From Oryza sativa Japonica Group (lineage: Eukaryota; Streptophyta; Magnoliopsida; Poales; Poaceae), in the NCBI RefSeq assembly GCF_034140825.1, contig NC_089041.1:26735501-26799500 (forward strand): a stretch of DNA of 64,000 nucleotides. The letters run 5' to 3'. This document shows, in pieces, positions 37,735 to 48,695 of the stretch. The stretch's first letter is position 1. Each line of letters begins with the position of its first letter. The position numbers and the translations under genes are program-made. The notes below the pieces were generated by a model that did not search any database, was not told where the DNA came from, and saw only the letters and a list, made by a program, of their open reading frames with translations.

Positions 37735-39640
37735 AGAATTGTTTTTGGAGGAAAGGCGTTAAACGCCCGGTTTTCATTAAAAAGCGAAATAGTTCATACA
37801 TGAAAACGGAAGAACAAAAACAAGGCTGGAATGAAACCAGCACACATAAGTTAGGCACTTTAGCTGCTGGCACATCTTAGGAACAAGCCAGGAAACTAGA
37901 CAAGAAGAAGATAAAGCTACGAACAAACTGATAGGCATAGAGATCTTCAGTTCTTCAGCTTCAGGTGTTTGCTCCTACAGTCCTTCGGGTACTGGCAAGC
38001 AGTGAGTCCCTTGTAGCATTCAAAGAACTCTTCTCCTTTGCTGACGCCATTTTTTTCTCCGCTGTAAAAGAAATAAGATAGCTTTATGAGGCAAGTGAGA
38101 GGCATCCGAAATCATCTTGTCATTGAACACCCAATCATTTCTCATGAGCCAAATAGCCCAAGCGCCCGCAGCGAAGCAAGCAAGCCAAATAGAATGCGAC
38201 CCTTCTTTGTACAAGTTTAGTTTATGTACCAGTTCGCCTCTAGAATTGAGAATACTATCCCAACCTAGAGCATCTCTATAACAGCACCACATAAACCTAG
38301 GAATGGCACATCTAAACATCATGTGGTCCACGTCCTCGACTTCCCCACAAAATTTACAATTTGGACTACCTTCCCATTTCATTTTCTTCAGCTGGCTGGC
38401 AGCTTGAATTCTTCCCTTCAACATTAACCAGAAGAAGATTTTGACTTTTAAGGGAATGGAGGACCTCCACAGGTCCTGCAAAACCCTATCTTTAACCCCT
38501 CCAAAACATAGGGCCTGGTAAAGGGATTTGGTAGTATAAGAGCCTGTCGATGTTTGATGTCGCGATTCCGGTATTTGCATAGTATGGGGATCGTTGGTAC
38601 TATGATATACGCGAGACTGAGGTAAAAGAGACGGAGACAGGGATTTTTATACAGGTTCGGGCCCCTGAATTGTCAGGTAATAACCCAACATCCTGTTGGC
38701 CGAAGCCGGTATTACTCTTATTCACCATAATCACACTAGTACAATATTTGGGATAACCTATCAAACTGTTGTCGATATGGCGGTGTGAAGGTCTGACTCG
38801 TAGTCGATAACAGTGTAGCCTTCCTCCTCGAATCCGCATCCGGCGAGATCAGAGACAGCGCTATATCTCTCCTGCTGACAGTATCCGTAGGCACCGTAAG
38901 GGACTAGCCATGCCTATCTCTGAAGTCGATATCTGGCGTCTTGTCTTGGCGTATGTCAACTTGTATGTTGTGGCTTCTGTTGTTCCATGTATGTTGTGGT
39001 GGGTGTCTTCCATGGTGGGTGTGTCCTCTCTCCTCTTAGGGGGTCTTGTATTTATACCCATAGGTGTCCCCTTGTCCAAGTAGAACTAGGGAAACCAATA
39101 TGAATACAATCTAAGTAGTCCTTGTCGTTTCCATGTAAAACTCTGGTTATCTTTTCTTATCCGGAACTCCTCCTATATCTGTAGGTTGCTTCCGTATAGG
39201 ACATGGTATGTAGTGGGTCCTACCGAGATTTAGTCAACTACTATTAGGTATGTGATATCCATAACCCTGACAGAGCCAGACTTATCAGCTTCCAAAACAT
39301 TTGATCTTTATCACCTGAAAGATGAATCTCCCCTACAAATTATGTAGTTCTTCCCATTCCTCCATCTCCCCTTCACTCAGAGATCTCCTCAACTCTATAA
39401 CCCAGCTCCCTCAGGACCATAAGTTTGATGTACAGTTTTCTTCTGGTCTGCACAAATTTTGTAGATATATGGAAACTGAGTTTTTAGGGGTGTCTTTCCT
39501 ATCCATACATCATCCCAGACTAGGATTGTTGACCCTCCACATTTTATTTCTTCCCACTTACATGTATTTATTTTTTATTCTTTGCTAATCGGATGCTATG
39601 TCAGTGAAACCAGGCATCAATACTACCTCGGGATCTTTTT
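37735..39640 (-). mobile_element. LINE (non-LTR retrotransposon) ORF2 remnant, split by a solo LTR
   Basis: The minus-strand segment 38020-38544 encodes the C-terminal region of a plant LINE ORF2: GSYTTKSLYQAL, then LWRSSIPLKVKIFFWLMLKGR and a zf-RVT zinc-binding segment CKFCGEVEDVDHMMFRC. The upstream part continues beyond the inserted LTR at 39273-39590 (VWDDVWIGKTPLKTQFPY, then LSGDKDQMFWKL). The N-terminal endonuclease and the reverse transcriptase core are missing. The fragment is 5'-truncated, as is usual for LINEs, and its frame is damaged in the upstream part. Both ends are approximate and no clear poly(A) tail is seen. Confidence 0.8.
38545..39272 (-). mobile_element. Solo LTR, Ty3/gypsy-like, inserted in the LINE
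   Basis: 728 bp. On the minus strand it starts TGTCAGGGTTATGG and ends CATCGACA. The 5-bp target duplication GAGCC lies at 38540-38544 and 39273-39277. No internal region remains, so it arose by LTR-LTR recombination. The terminal phrases resemble those of the gypsy LTR at 59341. It is a fossil. Confidence 0.88.
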
Positions 39641-39728
39641 TTTGGACGGTTTTATATAGTTAAGGTATTCCGGTTAGGAGACCTCAGACAGATTTCGTGT
39701 ATAAATTGAGGGACGTCTGGTGAACTTA

Positions 39729-39939
39729 GGGCCTGTTCACTTTGATGCCATTTTCAATCTTACCAAATTTTGGTAAAGTTGTCAAAAAAAGTGGCTACAT
39801 TTAGTTTGCTGCTAAATTTTGGTAACTATATAAGAAATCCTGCCAAAATTTTGACAAGTTATCAAAATTTTGGCCACTATAAATTTTGGTAATACCAAAA
39901 TTTGGTAAGGTTTTTTTTGGCATCAAAGTGAATAGGCGC
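39729..39939. mobile_element. PIF-type MITE upstream of peroxiredoxin A
   Basis: 211 bp with ends GGGCCTGTTCACTTTGATGCC and GGCATCAAAGTGAATAGGCGC. TTA lies on the left and TTG on the right. The interior is full of 'aaattttggtaa' words. Confidence 0.8.
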
Positions 39940-40114
39940 TTGGTCCTTTCTGAGCTAAACCGAGTCCAAATTCCAAAAGCTCTCCCGACATGGGCCGCCA
40001 CGATCAGTTTCAGGTGGCCGTGAGAAGATTCCAGAATGGACGGTCATGGGGATGGGGGAGGTCAACACGACTCACAAAGGTATAGTAGGAGGCGCGGCTG
40101 CCACGAGACGAGGT

Positions 40115-40195
40115 ACGTGGCCCCCATGCAGCACGCCGTGGCGACACCTCTGCACACTGATCAACTCCACTCACCTCACTCCTCACCTATAAAAA
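40115..40195 (+). promoter_or_regulatory. Promoter of 1-Cys peroxiredoxin A: ABRE, RY motif, TATA box
   Basis: ACGTGGC (ABRE core) lies at 40115-40121, CATGCA (RY seed element) at 40125-40130 and TATAAAAA at 40188-40195, all within 200 bp of the ATG at 40315. ABRE plus RY fits the known ABA- and seed-linked expression of plant 1-Cys peroxiredoxins. Confidence 0.7.
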
Positions 40196-40314
40196 TGCTT
40201 CGATCTCACTCCAGTCTCCAGTGCCTTCGTCTCGACACGTTTGCATTGCAGCAGCTCATAAGTTTCTTCTTCGTTTCTGCTCCCAGTGCTAAGGCAGCAC
40301 AGTCGTTCGTCGCC

Positions 40315-41188
40315 ATGCCAGGGCTCACCATCGGCGACACCGTCCCCAACCTGGAGCTGGACTCCACCCACGGCAAGATCCGCATCCACGACTTCGTCGG
40401 CGACACCTATGTCATCCTCTTCTCCCACCCCGGTATACACACTACACACTACACTCGCTCGATTCTCACATTCTCATTCGGTAGTAGTTTGTGTGGATCG
40501 ATGTGCATCCGATTGATTGATTGAATGATCCGTCGATCGATCAGGCGACTTCACCCCGGTCTGCACCACGGAGCTGGCAGCCATGGCCGGCTACGCCAAG
40601 GAGTTCGACAAGAGGGGCGTCAAGCTGCTCGGCATCTCCTGCGACGACGTGCAGTCTCACAAGGACTGGATCAAGGACATCGAGGCCTACAAGGTCATTT
40701 TAATTACCTTCCTGGCCTAGTTAAATTTGTGTGAAAACGTAGTAACTAATTAACTAGATCGATCGTAATAATATATATTTTTTTGGTTATAGCCTGGGAA
40801 CCGCGTGACGTACCCGATCATGGCCGATCCGAGCCGCGAGGCCATCAAGCAGCTGAACATGGTCGACCCGGACGAGAAGGATTCCAACGGCGGCCACCTC
40901 CCGTCCCGCGCGCTGCACATCGTCGGCCCCGACAAGAAGGTGAAGCTGAGCTTCCTGTACCCGGCGTGCGTGGGGCGGAACATGGATGAGGTGGTGCGTG
41001 CGGTCGACGCGCTGCAGACGGCGGCGAAGCACGCGGTGGCGACGCCGGTGAACTGGAAGCCCGGCGAGCGCGTCGTCATCCCTCCCGGCGTCTCCGACGA
41101 CGAGGCGAAGGAGAAGTTCCCCCAGGGGTTCGACACCGCCGACCTGCCGTCCGGCAAGGGCTACCTCCGCTTCACCAAGGTCGGCTAG
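40315..41188 (+). CDS. 1-Cys PRXA: 1-Cys peroxiredoxin A
   Basis: Three exons, 40315-40432, 40545-40693 and 40793-41188, give 220 residues, the family's usual length. The enzyme reduces H2O2 and organic peroxides with a single peroxidatic cysteine (Cys46 in TPVCTTE); there is no resolving cysteine in the 2-Cys position. It has the Prx6-type C-terminal domain and a basic KKVKLSF patch (DKKVK), which in plant homologues is proposed to act as a nuclear signal. Plant 1-Cys peroxiredoxins are abundant in the embryo and aleurone of dry seed. Exon lengths (118, 149, 396) are identical to those of gene B at 43165, which shows a tandem duplication. Another frame opens at 40036 in the leader but lacks homology. 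Confidence 0.97.
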
Positions 41189-41704
41189 ATCATATCGATA
41201 TCGACCTCGCTCTTCGTACATCATGTGCGCCACGCGTGCGTGATAGCGTGTGCTGGCGTGATGACTATGCGAGATGCATCCCTGTGTGTGTTGGTGTGGA
41301 TAATGCCGCTACGTTTGGAACAGTAGTGCATTTACTCTGTGCTACTGTCTGAACTTTGGCTGTTTGGCAGACTGTTTATGTACCCGTATGTTCGCCCCTG
41401 TACTAATAGAGTGGGTGTTGTGGTTGGCAAGTACTCTCCTCGGACAACATTTTAACTTTGACTACTAATAACAAACAAATTAAAAAGATCAATCAGATGT
41501 TACTAGACATCTTAATTTTATTAATTTTATAGATATTGATATTGTTTGTTCAAAGTAACATCGTAAAGTTCTAAAATGTTTATATTTGGGACGGAATTAA
41601 AACATCTTAATTTTATAAATATTGATCAAAATAGCATCAAAGTTCTAAAATGAAGCCATCATTTAGTATATTTCGTTAATGAAATTTAGTATATATTGTT
41701 AATA
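41189..41704. other. 3' flank of peroxiredoxin A
   Basis: 3' UTR to about 41420, then AT-rich intergenic DNA with short repeated words (ttaattttataaatattgat). No gene seen. Confidence 0.5.
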
Positions 41705-42040
41705 AAATTTTTATATACGTCTTCTTAGTAATTAAAGAGCTTTACAAAACAAACTTCCATAAAAAACCCCTAAAACAAACTTCGATAAAAATTTTTATAT
41801 ACGTCTTCTTAGTAATTAAAGAGCTTTACAAAACAAACTTCCATAAAAAACCTCTAAAACAAACTTCGATAAAAAAACCCCTCGAAGATAAAAAAAGACC
41901 CTCAAAATTAATTTGAGGTTAAAAATTAGGCTAAAAATAAACTTGATAAAAAAACCACCCCTCGAAGATAAAAAAAGACCCTCAAAATTAATTTGAGGTT
42001 AAAAATTAGGCTAAAAATAAACTTGATAAAAAAAACCTTA
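41705..42040 (+). repeat. Two adjacent tandem duplications (84-bp and 80-bp units)
   Basis: The first pair has period 84 (the phrase TTATATACGTCTTC at 41711 and 41795). It is followed at once by a second pair with period 80 (CTCGAAGATAAAAAAAGACC at 41881 and 41961). The copies within each pair are almost identical, so both events are young. Confidence 0.88.
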
Positions 42041-42561
42041 AAATTACTTTTAAAATGATTTATATTCATGATTTATATTCTAGTACGGAGAGGATTCTAG
42101 TACGGAGAGGGTGGGTGCATACATGCACATTCCAATGTAACCAAAGAATGAGAACAAATGATTAAAATAATAATAAAACAGCGTACACGAAAAAGAGAAA
42201 AAAAAGGACGAAGAGATTTTAGTGAGACGTACGCGCAAAATTCTCAGTCGAATCCGGCCGTAAACTCTCCATAGGAAAAGGGTCGACAATAGGTAATCAC
42301 CCAAACCAAGTGGTTAACGAACTAATCAGGTTGGCATTGCAACGTCATCGATGATGAAATCAAACGCCGCCTTTTAGTATTTTATAGTAGGAGGGTCAGC
42401 CTCTTCTTTGGAAAAAAAACTGTGATACTACGAGGAAGCAATCGTCCGTTGGCATCGCTCGCGTGGTTAGTTGTCAGGTCGCTCCGCTTCATTCTGCTGT
42501 GCATTTTGGCGAGTGCCTAGACAGATCCGTGATGAACAGTATATGAAATTTTCCACACTTT
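42041..42561. other. Intergenic DNA between the peroxiredoxin genes
   Basis: A short direct repeat 'tctagtacggagagg' lies near 42080-42108. No gene or terminal-repeat element seen. Confidence 0.5.
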
Positions 42562-42706
42562 GGCCTGGTTTAGTTCCTAAATTTTTCTTCAAACTTTCAA
42601 CTTTTTCATCACATCAAAACTTTCCTACACACAAACTTCCAACATTTCCGTCACATTGTTTCAATTTCAATCAAACTTTTAATTTTAGCGTGAAATAAAC
42701 ACACCC
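42562..42706 (+). mobile_element. Short MITE (GGCCTGGTTTAGTTCC family)
   Basis: About 145 bp. The left end GGCCTGGTTTAGTTCC and the right end TGAAATAAACACACCC are weak inverted matches. The interior is rich in 'caaactttcaac' words typical of a common rice MITE. Confidence 0.65.
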
Positions 42707-43028
42707 TTTGATTACGGTTTAGTCAGAACATTTGCGAATTGCAATGCGCGCGGGTGAAACACCTTTATCAGACGCGATCGGGAATTCAGGATCGGGAACA
42801 GCTGCGTGCCGTGCAGAATAATACTTCGTATTACAGAAAGTTTAGAATCCGTATTACGCGAGAGCAGAGTCGATGCAGTGTGTTTTGAGTAGGGGTGTGA
42901 ACGCAGCTGAACAGCAAGCAGAGTTGGCAGATTCGAATTCTTGTCCCGTAAATTTTTCCTTGCCTTATCCTACACCCAGGCCTAGATGCTTGCTTTTTAT
43001 AATCCTCTAGTGGCAACACAGCCTCACC

Positions 43029-43035
43029 TATAAAT
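43029..43035 (+). promoter_or_regulatory. TATA box of peroxiredoxin B
   Basis: TATAAAT lies about 130 bp upstream of the ATG at 43165, in CTCACCTATAAATGC. The same CTCACCTATAAA phrase precedes gene A (40182), so the core promoter was duplicated with the gene. I do not see the ACGTGGC motif of gene A close by. Confidence 0.8.
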
Positions 43036-43164
43036 GCTGTGACTGATGATAAGTCCAGTGCATTCCATCACAGACAGTTCGCAGAATCGCAGCAGCTTAG
43101 CTTAATTACTTTTTTCACCAACTCAACTTTCAGTTAATTTCCGGTTAATCCTCGATTCCTCATC

Positions 43165-44044
43165 ATGCCTGGACTCACCCTCGGCGACGTCGTCCCCGAC
43201 CTGGAGCTCGACACCACCCACGGCAAGATCCGCCTCCACGACTTCGTCGGCGACGCCTACGTCATCATCTTCTCCCACCCCGGTATATATAGTGTACTAC
43301 TGCATTACTGTCGTACTGCGTGTGTCCGTGCAGCAGACGAGCTTGAGAAGTTGAGATGTTGATCAAATCCGTGCGTGCATTTCAGCTGACTTCACGCCGG
43401 TCTGCACGACGGAGCTGTCGGAGATGGCGGGCTACGCCGGCGAGTTCGACAAGAGGGGCGTCAAGCTCCTCGGCTTCTCCTGCGACGACGTCGAGTCGCA
43501 CAAGGACTGGATCAAGGACATCGAGGCCTACAAGGTATGTACACGATCGAGTTCATCGCATTCATCAATCCTTGACTGATTGATACATTTGCAGAGTCGT
43601 ATCTGATTATAATTTCTTGGTTCAATTTGTGATCGATGGTTGCTTTAGCCTGGCCGCCGCGTCGGCTTCCCGATCGTCGCCGACCCGGACAGGGAGGCGA
43701 TCAGGCAGCTCAACATGATCGACGCCGACGAGAAGGACACCGCCGGCGGCGAGCTCCCCAACCGGGCGCTCCACATCGTCGGGCCGGACAAGAAGGTGAA
43801 GCTGAGCTTCCTGTTCCCGGCGTGCACGGGGCGGAACATGGCGGAGGTGCTGCGCGCGACGGACGCGCTGCTGACGGCGGCGAGGCACCGGGTGGCGACG
43901 CCGGTGAACTGGAAGCCCGGCGAGCGCGTCGTCATCCCCCCCGGCGTCTCCGACGAGGAGGCCAAGGCGAGGTTCCCGGCCGGGTTCGAGACCGCCCAGC
44001 TGCCCTCCAACAAGTGCTACCTCCGCTTCACCCAGGTGGACTGA
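43165..44044 (+). CDS. 1-Cys PRXB: 1-Cys peroxiredoxin B
   Basis: Exons 43165-43282, 43386-43534 and 43649-44044 encode 220 residues. The peroxidatic Cys46 is in [12 protein letters not shown], as in gene A. The protein keeps the KKVKLSF patch and [16 protein letters not shown] near the C terminus. The last residues are [14 protein letters not shown], where gene A has [12 protein letters not shown], so B carries an extra C-terminal cysteine. Whether this cysteine takes part in disulfide exchange is unknown. Intron positions and phases are the same as in gene A, while intron sequences differ. Confidence 0.97.
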
Positions 44045-45711
44045 GAGACTGATGGTGAGGGAGGGAGGGAGAGATCTGGGCCGTCGGTTTCGTGTGTAAT
44101 AAACCAACGCACGACGTAGATGCTTCCACGTGTGTGTTTCCCGTGCTGCTTCGATTGATCGATCGATCATTCGGTAAGTACTCTAGTTATGTGTAATCTG
44201 CTGTTTGGGTGTAGTGGTGCATTTGCTGTTCTGTTGCCTGAAAGTGACGAACGGATTATGTTTGTCATTTGTATGTAAAATGTAACCGTATGTTTTTTAT
44301 TTATCCCTTCCGAAATTACTGTGGAATATAGTGAAGTAATGCTGTTAATAAACAGCCCGTTTAAATATGTTTTGTCCGTGATGGGTTGGGCGTTTGAGAT
44401 GAAACCCATCAAGAGTGGTCCGGTACAGTTCATTTAACTAATGGGCCAAAATTCTCGGCCTTACAAAGATTGTACCTTACAAAGTCCGTGATGTACTGAA
44501 GGAATAAGTTCACTACTTTAGATTCTTCAGCGTCAAAAAAAAAAAAACTACTTTAGATTCCTTAGTTCGTAGCCGGTCTGAAATTACGCGTCTCTCAACT
44601 TTTTAAAACAAATGCAAATAAAGTTTCAAGGTGGTTTAGATGACGGTTTCGGCTAACATGACGCTTACGTGGTTGGCTTGACTTGATCCTCGTCCTATGT
44701 GGCGGTGACGTGGCATTAGAAGAAAAATTAAAATGTAGGGCTCACATGTCACCAAATAAAGATAAAGAAATAGTGGAACCCACCTATCAATAGGTCCCAC
44801 ACTCCTCTCCATCTCCAGCGAACAACGACGCTTCAACACCTCCTCCCCCTTCTCTCTTCTGTCCCTCCTGGCCTTCTCTCCTCCTCCCCGAGCTCTCTTG
44901 CCAGCCGGCTGCCGCCGTTGATGTCCATAGTCGGTGGTGGATCCAGAAAATTAGTTCGTTGGTATCGTAACATGTTTAGCAGTGTTATAGTGTGTTAACT
45001 ATATTTAGATTATAAGTTATAATATATAGATAAACAGTCTAAGTATATTTTTTTTTCTGAAAGTCGCCTGACACCAGTCCATACGCATGTCACTGAAATT
45101 GGGCTTGGAGCTCAGTTACAGGGCTCGCAGTTCATCGGCAACCAGATTAGCAATCTTCAGGATTTCACTGACAGAGAACATCAATACTATTTTTTTTATT
45201 ATATTATGTATGGGCTAGTATATATGCATTGAAATTTGACAGTGAGGCAACCAATGGAATGCTTCCTTTCAAGAAAAGAAAAGGGATTGCAACCTACAGG
45301 GAATCTCAGTCATGAGAGCGAGTCGATCTTAATGCATGCGGCATGCCAAAACAAAGCGGATTTTTGCCGACCATTATATTCAGCTCCACAAAGATAAATG
45401 GAAATTAATCCTATTATATCATAACAACTAATTCATTGCTGATCTTAACCATGCCCTCCGAGGAATTTGGCGTGTGCTTTGGGCTAATTTGGCGAGGTAA
45501 TACGGTAGTATAGCACGGTTATAGCCAAGCTGACATGCATGGCGTCCTTCCAGTCGCCGGCTGGCATCACCGGCTTGTGCCGAATCATTAGCATTGCTGT
45601 GTCTTTCGTGCATGTGGTGTTGGATCATCTTATTATGGCATGCCAATGGCAGTGATCGCACTGTTCTCTACTGGGCTTACGCCATGAGCCTCGATCGTGC
45701 TCCTACAATAT
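44045..45711. other. Intergenic DNA between peroxiredoxin B and dirigent gene 3
   Basis: The 3' UTR of peroxiredoxin B is followed by dispersed repeat pieces. The segment near 44690-44900 ('gtggcggtgacgtggca', 'tgtagggctcacatgtcac') is of a type repeated in rice. A possible hAT-like piece spans about 44935-45097 ('gtggatccagaaa' to 'catgtcactg'). No supported gene. Confidence 0.45.
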
Positions 45712-45862
45712 AATACAGTAGACAAATTTATCAGCGTCAGAATCAAGCAAAGGAAATTGGAGTAACAGTAGTATCGCTTTGCGTACGCCTCACTTCCTCT
45801 TTCTATCCTAACAACTCGGAATTTTGTCAGTAAACAATTTTGCAAGTGGTCAGTAGAACACC
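45712..45862 (+). promoter_or_regulatory. Conserved upstream block of dirigent gene 3
   Basis: Matches 5371-5560 upstream of dirigent gene 1 (shared phrases are listed there). Conservation between the paralogues may mark regulatory content or simply a recent duplication. Confidence 0.6.
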
Positions 45863-45890
45863 TGTGTATATTCCCCTGACCATATCTCTC

Positions 45891-45898
45891 TATAAATA
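45891..45898 (+). promoter_or_regulatory. TATA box of dirigent gene 3
   Basis: TATAAATA lies 128 bp upstream of the ATG at 46019. It is followed by the GCACAACTCGAGCTCCACATC leader phrase also found below the duplicated TATA boxes of dirigent gene 1. Confidence 0.85.
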
Positions 45899-46018
45899 GC
45901 CATGCACAACTCGAGCTCCACATCACAGCTGCAGCAACGTACGCGTACTGTCTAGTTAGCTAGCTTCTTAGCTTCGAACCTTCGATCTCTCGATCACAGG
46001 CTAATCAAGCTTAGCTTG

Positions 46019-46636
46019 ATGGCAACTTGGTCCAATGCGTCGTCTCTGATCGTCGCCGCCGTAATTCTGCTTGGCCTCAGCTCGGCAAGCGTCGCGCATG
46101 GCCGCCGCGGCAGGAGGAGCTTCGTCTCCAGCTACGACGAGCCGTGCATGGAGATGAGGCTGTACCTCCACGACATCATCTACGACTACAGTAACAGCAC
46201 CTCCAACTCCACGTCGGCGGCGGCCACCAAGCCGACGCCGCTGAGCACCGCCGTGTCCAACCCCGGCTACTTCTTCGGCGAGATGGTGGTGTTCAACGAC
46301 CCCATGACGGAGGGGAGGGCGCTGCCGCCGTCGCCGGCGATGGAGGAGGAGACGGCAGTGCGCGCGCAGGGGGTCTACCTCTACGACAAGAAGGAGGCGC
46401 CCAACGCGTGGTTCGCCTTCTCCGTGGTGTTCAACTCCACGGGGCGCCGCGGCACGCTCAACCTGATGGGCGCCGACCTCATGTCGGAGAAGACGAGGGA
46501 CCTCTCCGTCGTGGGTGGCACCGGCGACTTCTTCATGTCCCGCGGCGTCGCCACGCTCAGCACCGACGAGGCCTCGGCGGACTTGTCATACTTCCGGGTG
46601 AAGGTGGACATCAAGCTCTACGAATGCTACGTCTGA
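46019..46636 (+). CDS. Dirigent protein 3 (secreted, intronless)
   Basis: A 205-residue dirigent protein. The ATG at 46019 is chosen over the upstream TTG because it starts the signal peptide MATWSNASSLIVAAVILLGL and aligns with both paralogues. The mature protein shares CMEMRLYLHDI, the Asn-Ser-Thr glycosylation cluster, [49 protein letters not shown] and DIKLYECYV with gene 1. It is slightly longer owing to a PAMEEE insertion and an EASADL loop. It lies in the apoplast and probably directs coupling of radicals made by peroxidases; the nearest peroxidase gene begins about 2 kb downstream on the other strand. The substrate is unknown. Confidence 0.94.
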   Translation: MATWSNASSLIVAAVILLGLSSASVAHGRRGRRSFVSSYDEPCMEMRLYLHDIIYDYSNSTSNSTSAAATKPTPLSTAVSNPGYFFGEMVVFNDPMTEGRALPPSPAMEEETAVRAQGVYLYDKKEAPNAWFAFSVVFNSTGRRGTLNLMGADLMSEKTRDLSVVGGTGDFFMSRGVATLSTDEASADLSYFRVKVDIKLYECYV

Positions 46637-47294
46637 TCCCATGCATACGTACGCTTGCTCTTTCATGGCCGTGGATCGGATCATCGCGTGTCCTAAATAT
46701 GCGCTTGTATTTGTGTGATTGTGTGTGTTGAATTTCCTTCTTGACATTCATCATCTTTGCGTGACGAGTCATATGCACGGAGAAATGTGCAAAATGTGTT
46801 TTTTTTTTCGTGTTTTGGATTTGCATCTCATGTATTGTTTGAGTGACGAGTCAGCGATCGGCTTGGCGTGGTGGTTTGTTTTGTCTTTCTTTTTCCTGGT
46901 TATAATCTTCATAGTTATAATCTTATAATTTTTTTTCTACATCAATATAAAATCTTGTATTATCTGGTGTAGTTTGTTAAAAATACTTGCCTTTTTCAAT
47001 CAATTGTCATAGATGTGACCGGACGTCGAATGACAGTTATTCGCTTGGATGTCTTCGCGAGTGACGGTTGAAAGTCGGTTATGCCATGGGCTAGATCATC
47101 TAACCACTGGAAGTGACCTGGCTGCCAATCAAGAGTGGGCCCAGTACAGTGCATTTAACTAATGGGCTAAATGACGTCCTTCATGGGTATCTTTTATGTG
47201 TTCTTTTGGCGTTAGGGTAGCATCGCGGTGAAGTCGAAGCTGCTGTGTCGTTTGGGTGGCAAGCTCGGCAACGATAACATGCGTGGGCTATTTG
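46637..47294. other. 3' flank of dirigent gene 3
   Basis: 3' UTR followed by AT-rich intergenic DNA. No other gene seen. Confidence 0.5.
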
Positions 47295-47993
47295 TAGGGG
47301 TGGGTGTTCGGTCAGACCGAAAAATTCGGTCTCGGTCTTCGGTTTTTCGGTCAGTTCGGTCTTTGCAAACTCAGGACCGAATTTCATCCAAAAAAACTCA
47401 GGACCGGCAAATTCGGTCTCGGTCTTTTCGATCTCGGTCTCGGTCTGACCGAAATTTTTTAGGAGAAAGTTTGGAACGAAAAAATTTGACAGAGGCGTCG
47501 CCGGCGCGGTGGAGGGCGGAGGCGTCGGCTGCGGCGCGGTGGAGGACGGTGTCGGCCGCGTTGCGGTGGAGGACGGCGGCGTCGGCCGCGGGGTGGTGGA
47601 GGACGGCGGCGGCGGCCGCAGCCGCGGCGCGGTGGAAGGCGGAGGCGGCGGTGGCGACGCGGTGGAGGCTGGAGGAGGAGGCGGCGCGGTTGGGGCGGAG
47701 CCGGCGGTGGGGGCTGGAGGAGGAGGCGGCGTGGTGGGGTTAGAGGAGGAGGCGGCGCTGTGCGGCAGTAGTGGTAGGGTTTTTTTTATGGGCTTATTGG
47801 ACTTCCTAGGCCTATTGGGCCAAAATTTCGGTCATTTCGGTTAATTCGGTTAACTGAGCCCAATAACCGAAATGACCGAAATAAATTCGGTCTTTTGAGG
47901 GCTGAGACCGAAAAGGTAACCGAATTTCTCGGTCTCGGTCTTTTCGGTCTCGGTCTCGGTCTTTTCGGTTCGGTCTAAATATGCCCACCCCTA
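47295..47993. mobile_element. hAT-type non-autonomous element with a GC-rich internal minisatellite
   Basis: 699 bp, ends TAGGGGTGGG and CCCACCCCTA, with the perfect 8-bp duplication GCTATTTG at 47287-47294 and 47994-48001. Both arms are built from many short TTCGGTCTCGG / CCGAGACCGAA words. The centre (about 47500-47760) is a degenerate GC-rich array of 'gcggtggaggacgg(c/t)gtcgg' type units. Open frames in this array are low-complexity and not genes. Confidence 0.9.
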
Positions 47994-48001
47994 GCTATTT
48001 G

Positions 48002-48695
48002 TGTCACCACGGCGATGCCTTGTGTCGGGCTCCATTGTGGTAGTTTAGGTTAGGTTAGTTGTTAGCGTGGTGTTGTAGTTGTGGTTTTCGTTCAGTTTTC
48101 CCTAATTAATTTGACAAAGGTTTGGTCCTATTTGCTCCTTAAAATGGGACACCTTCTTCTTAATATAAAACGTCGGCAACGGCCTGACCGTCCGAAAACA
48201 AACTAATGGGCTAAATGTCTCGGCAAAACAAAAGCTAAACCTCACGTACTATGTATTCCCGTCACGGCCGAATTAATATGGGTTGCACCGAGCTTGCATT
48301 GCCCAATTAATATAGGCCGCGTGGGCCATCGGGCTTGACACTGATATTTATTTTGGACTGTTTTCGAAATAAGTTTTTGAAAACGGTTCATCTGTTAAAA
48401 ATTCGGACCAATTTGAACAAAGATTATCCATCTCAGTAAAGACCTTGATTCCTCCAGAAAGTATAGTAAAACAACAACAGCAATAGTTAATTACAATTGC
48501 AATTCAAACAAAAAAATAAACAAAAATGTTATAGTGAAAGAAAACCCCCGGACGGAAATCCAAAGTTGCATACAAATAATAAACACGATGTTATTCAGAT
48601 CAGCCTCACGAGCGAGTAAAACTGTAGAACGATGCGTACGTACGTGCATCGATTCTGCATTTCTGCATCACCTTATCGATTGATTACTTGATTAG
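48002..48695. other. Intergenic DNA downstream of peroxidase 1
   Basis: AT-rich. It includes the presumed 3' UTR of the minus-strand peroxidase. No other gene seen. Confidence 0.5.

Noticed and set aside
40036-40524. 162-residue frame upstream of and overlapping peroxiredoxin A exon 1
   Set aside because: It includes peroxiredoxin exon 1 in frame, but the TATA box at 40188 lies inside it, so the start at 40315 is the correct one.
47228-47844. Ala/Trp/Arg- and Gly/Val-rich frames
   Set aside because: They run through the GC-rich repeat core of a hAT element with a clear target duplication.
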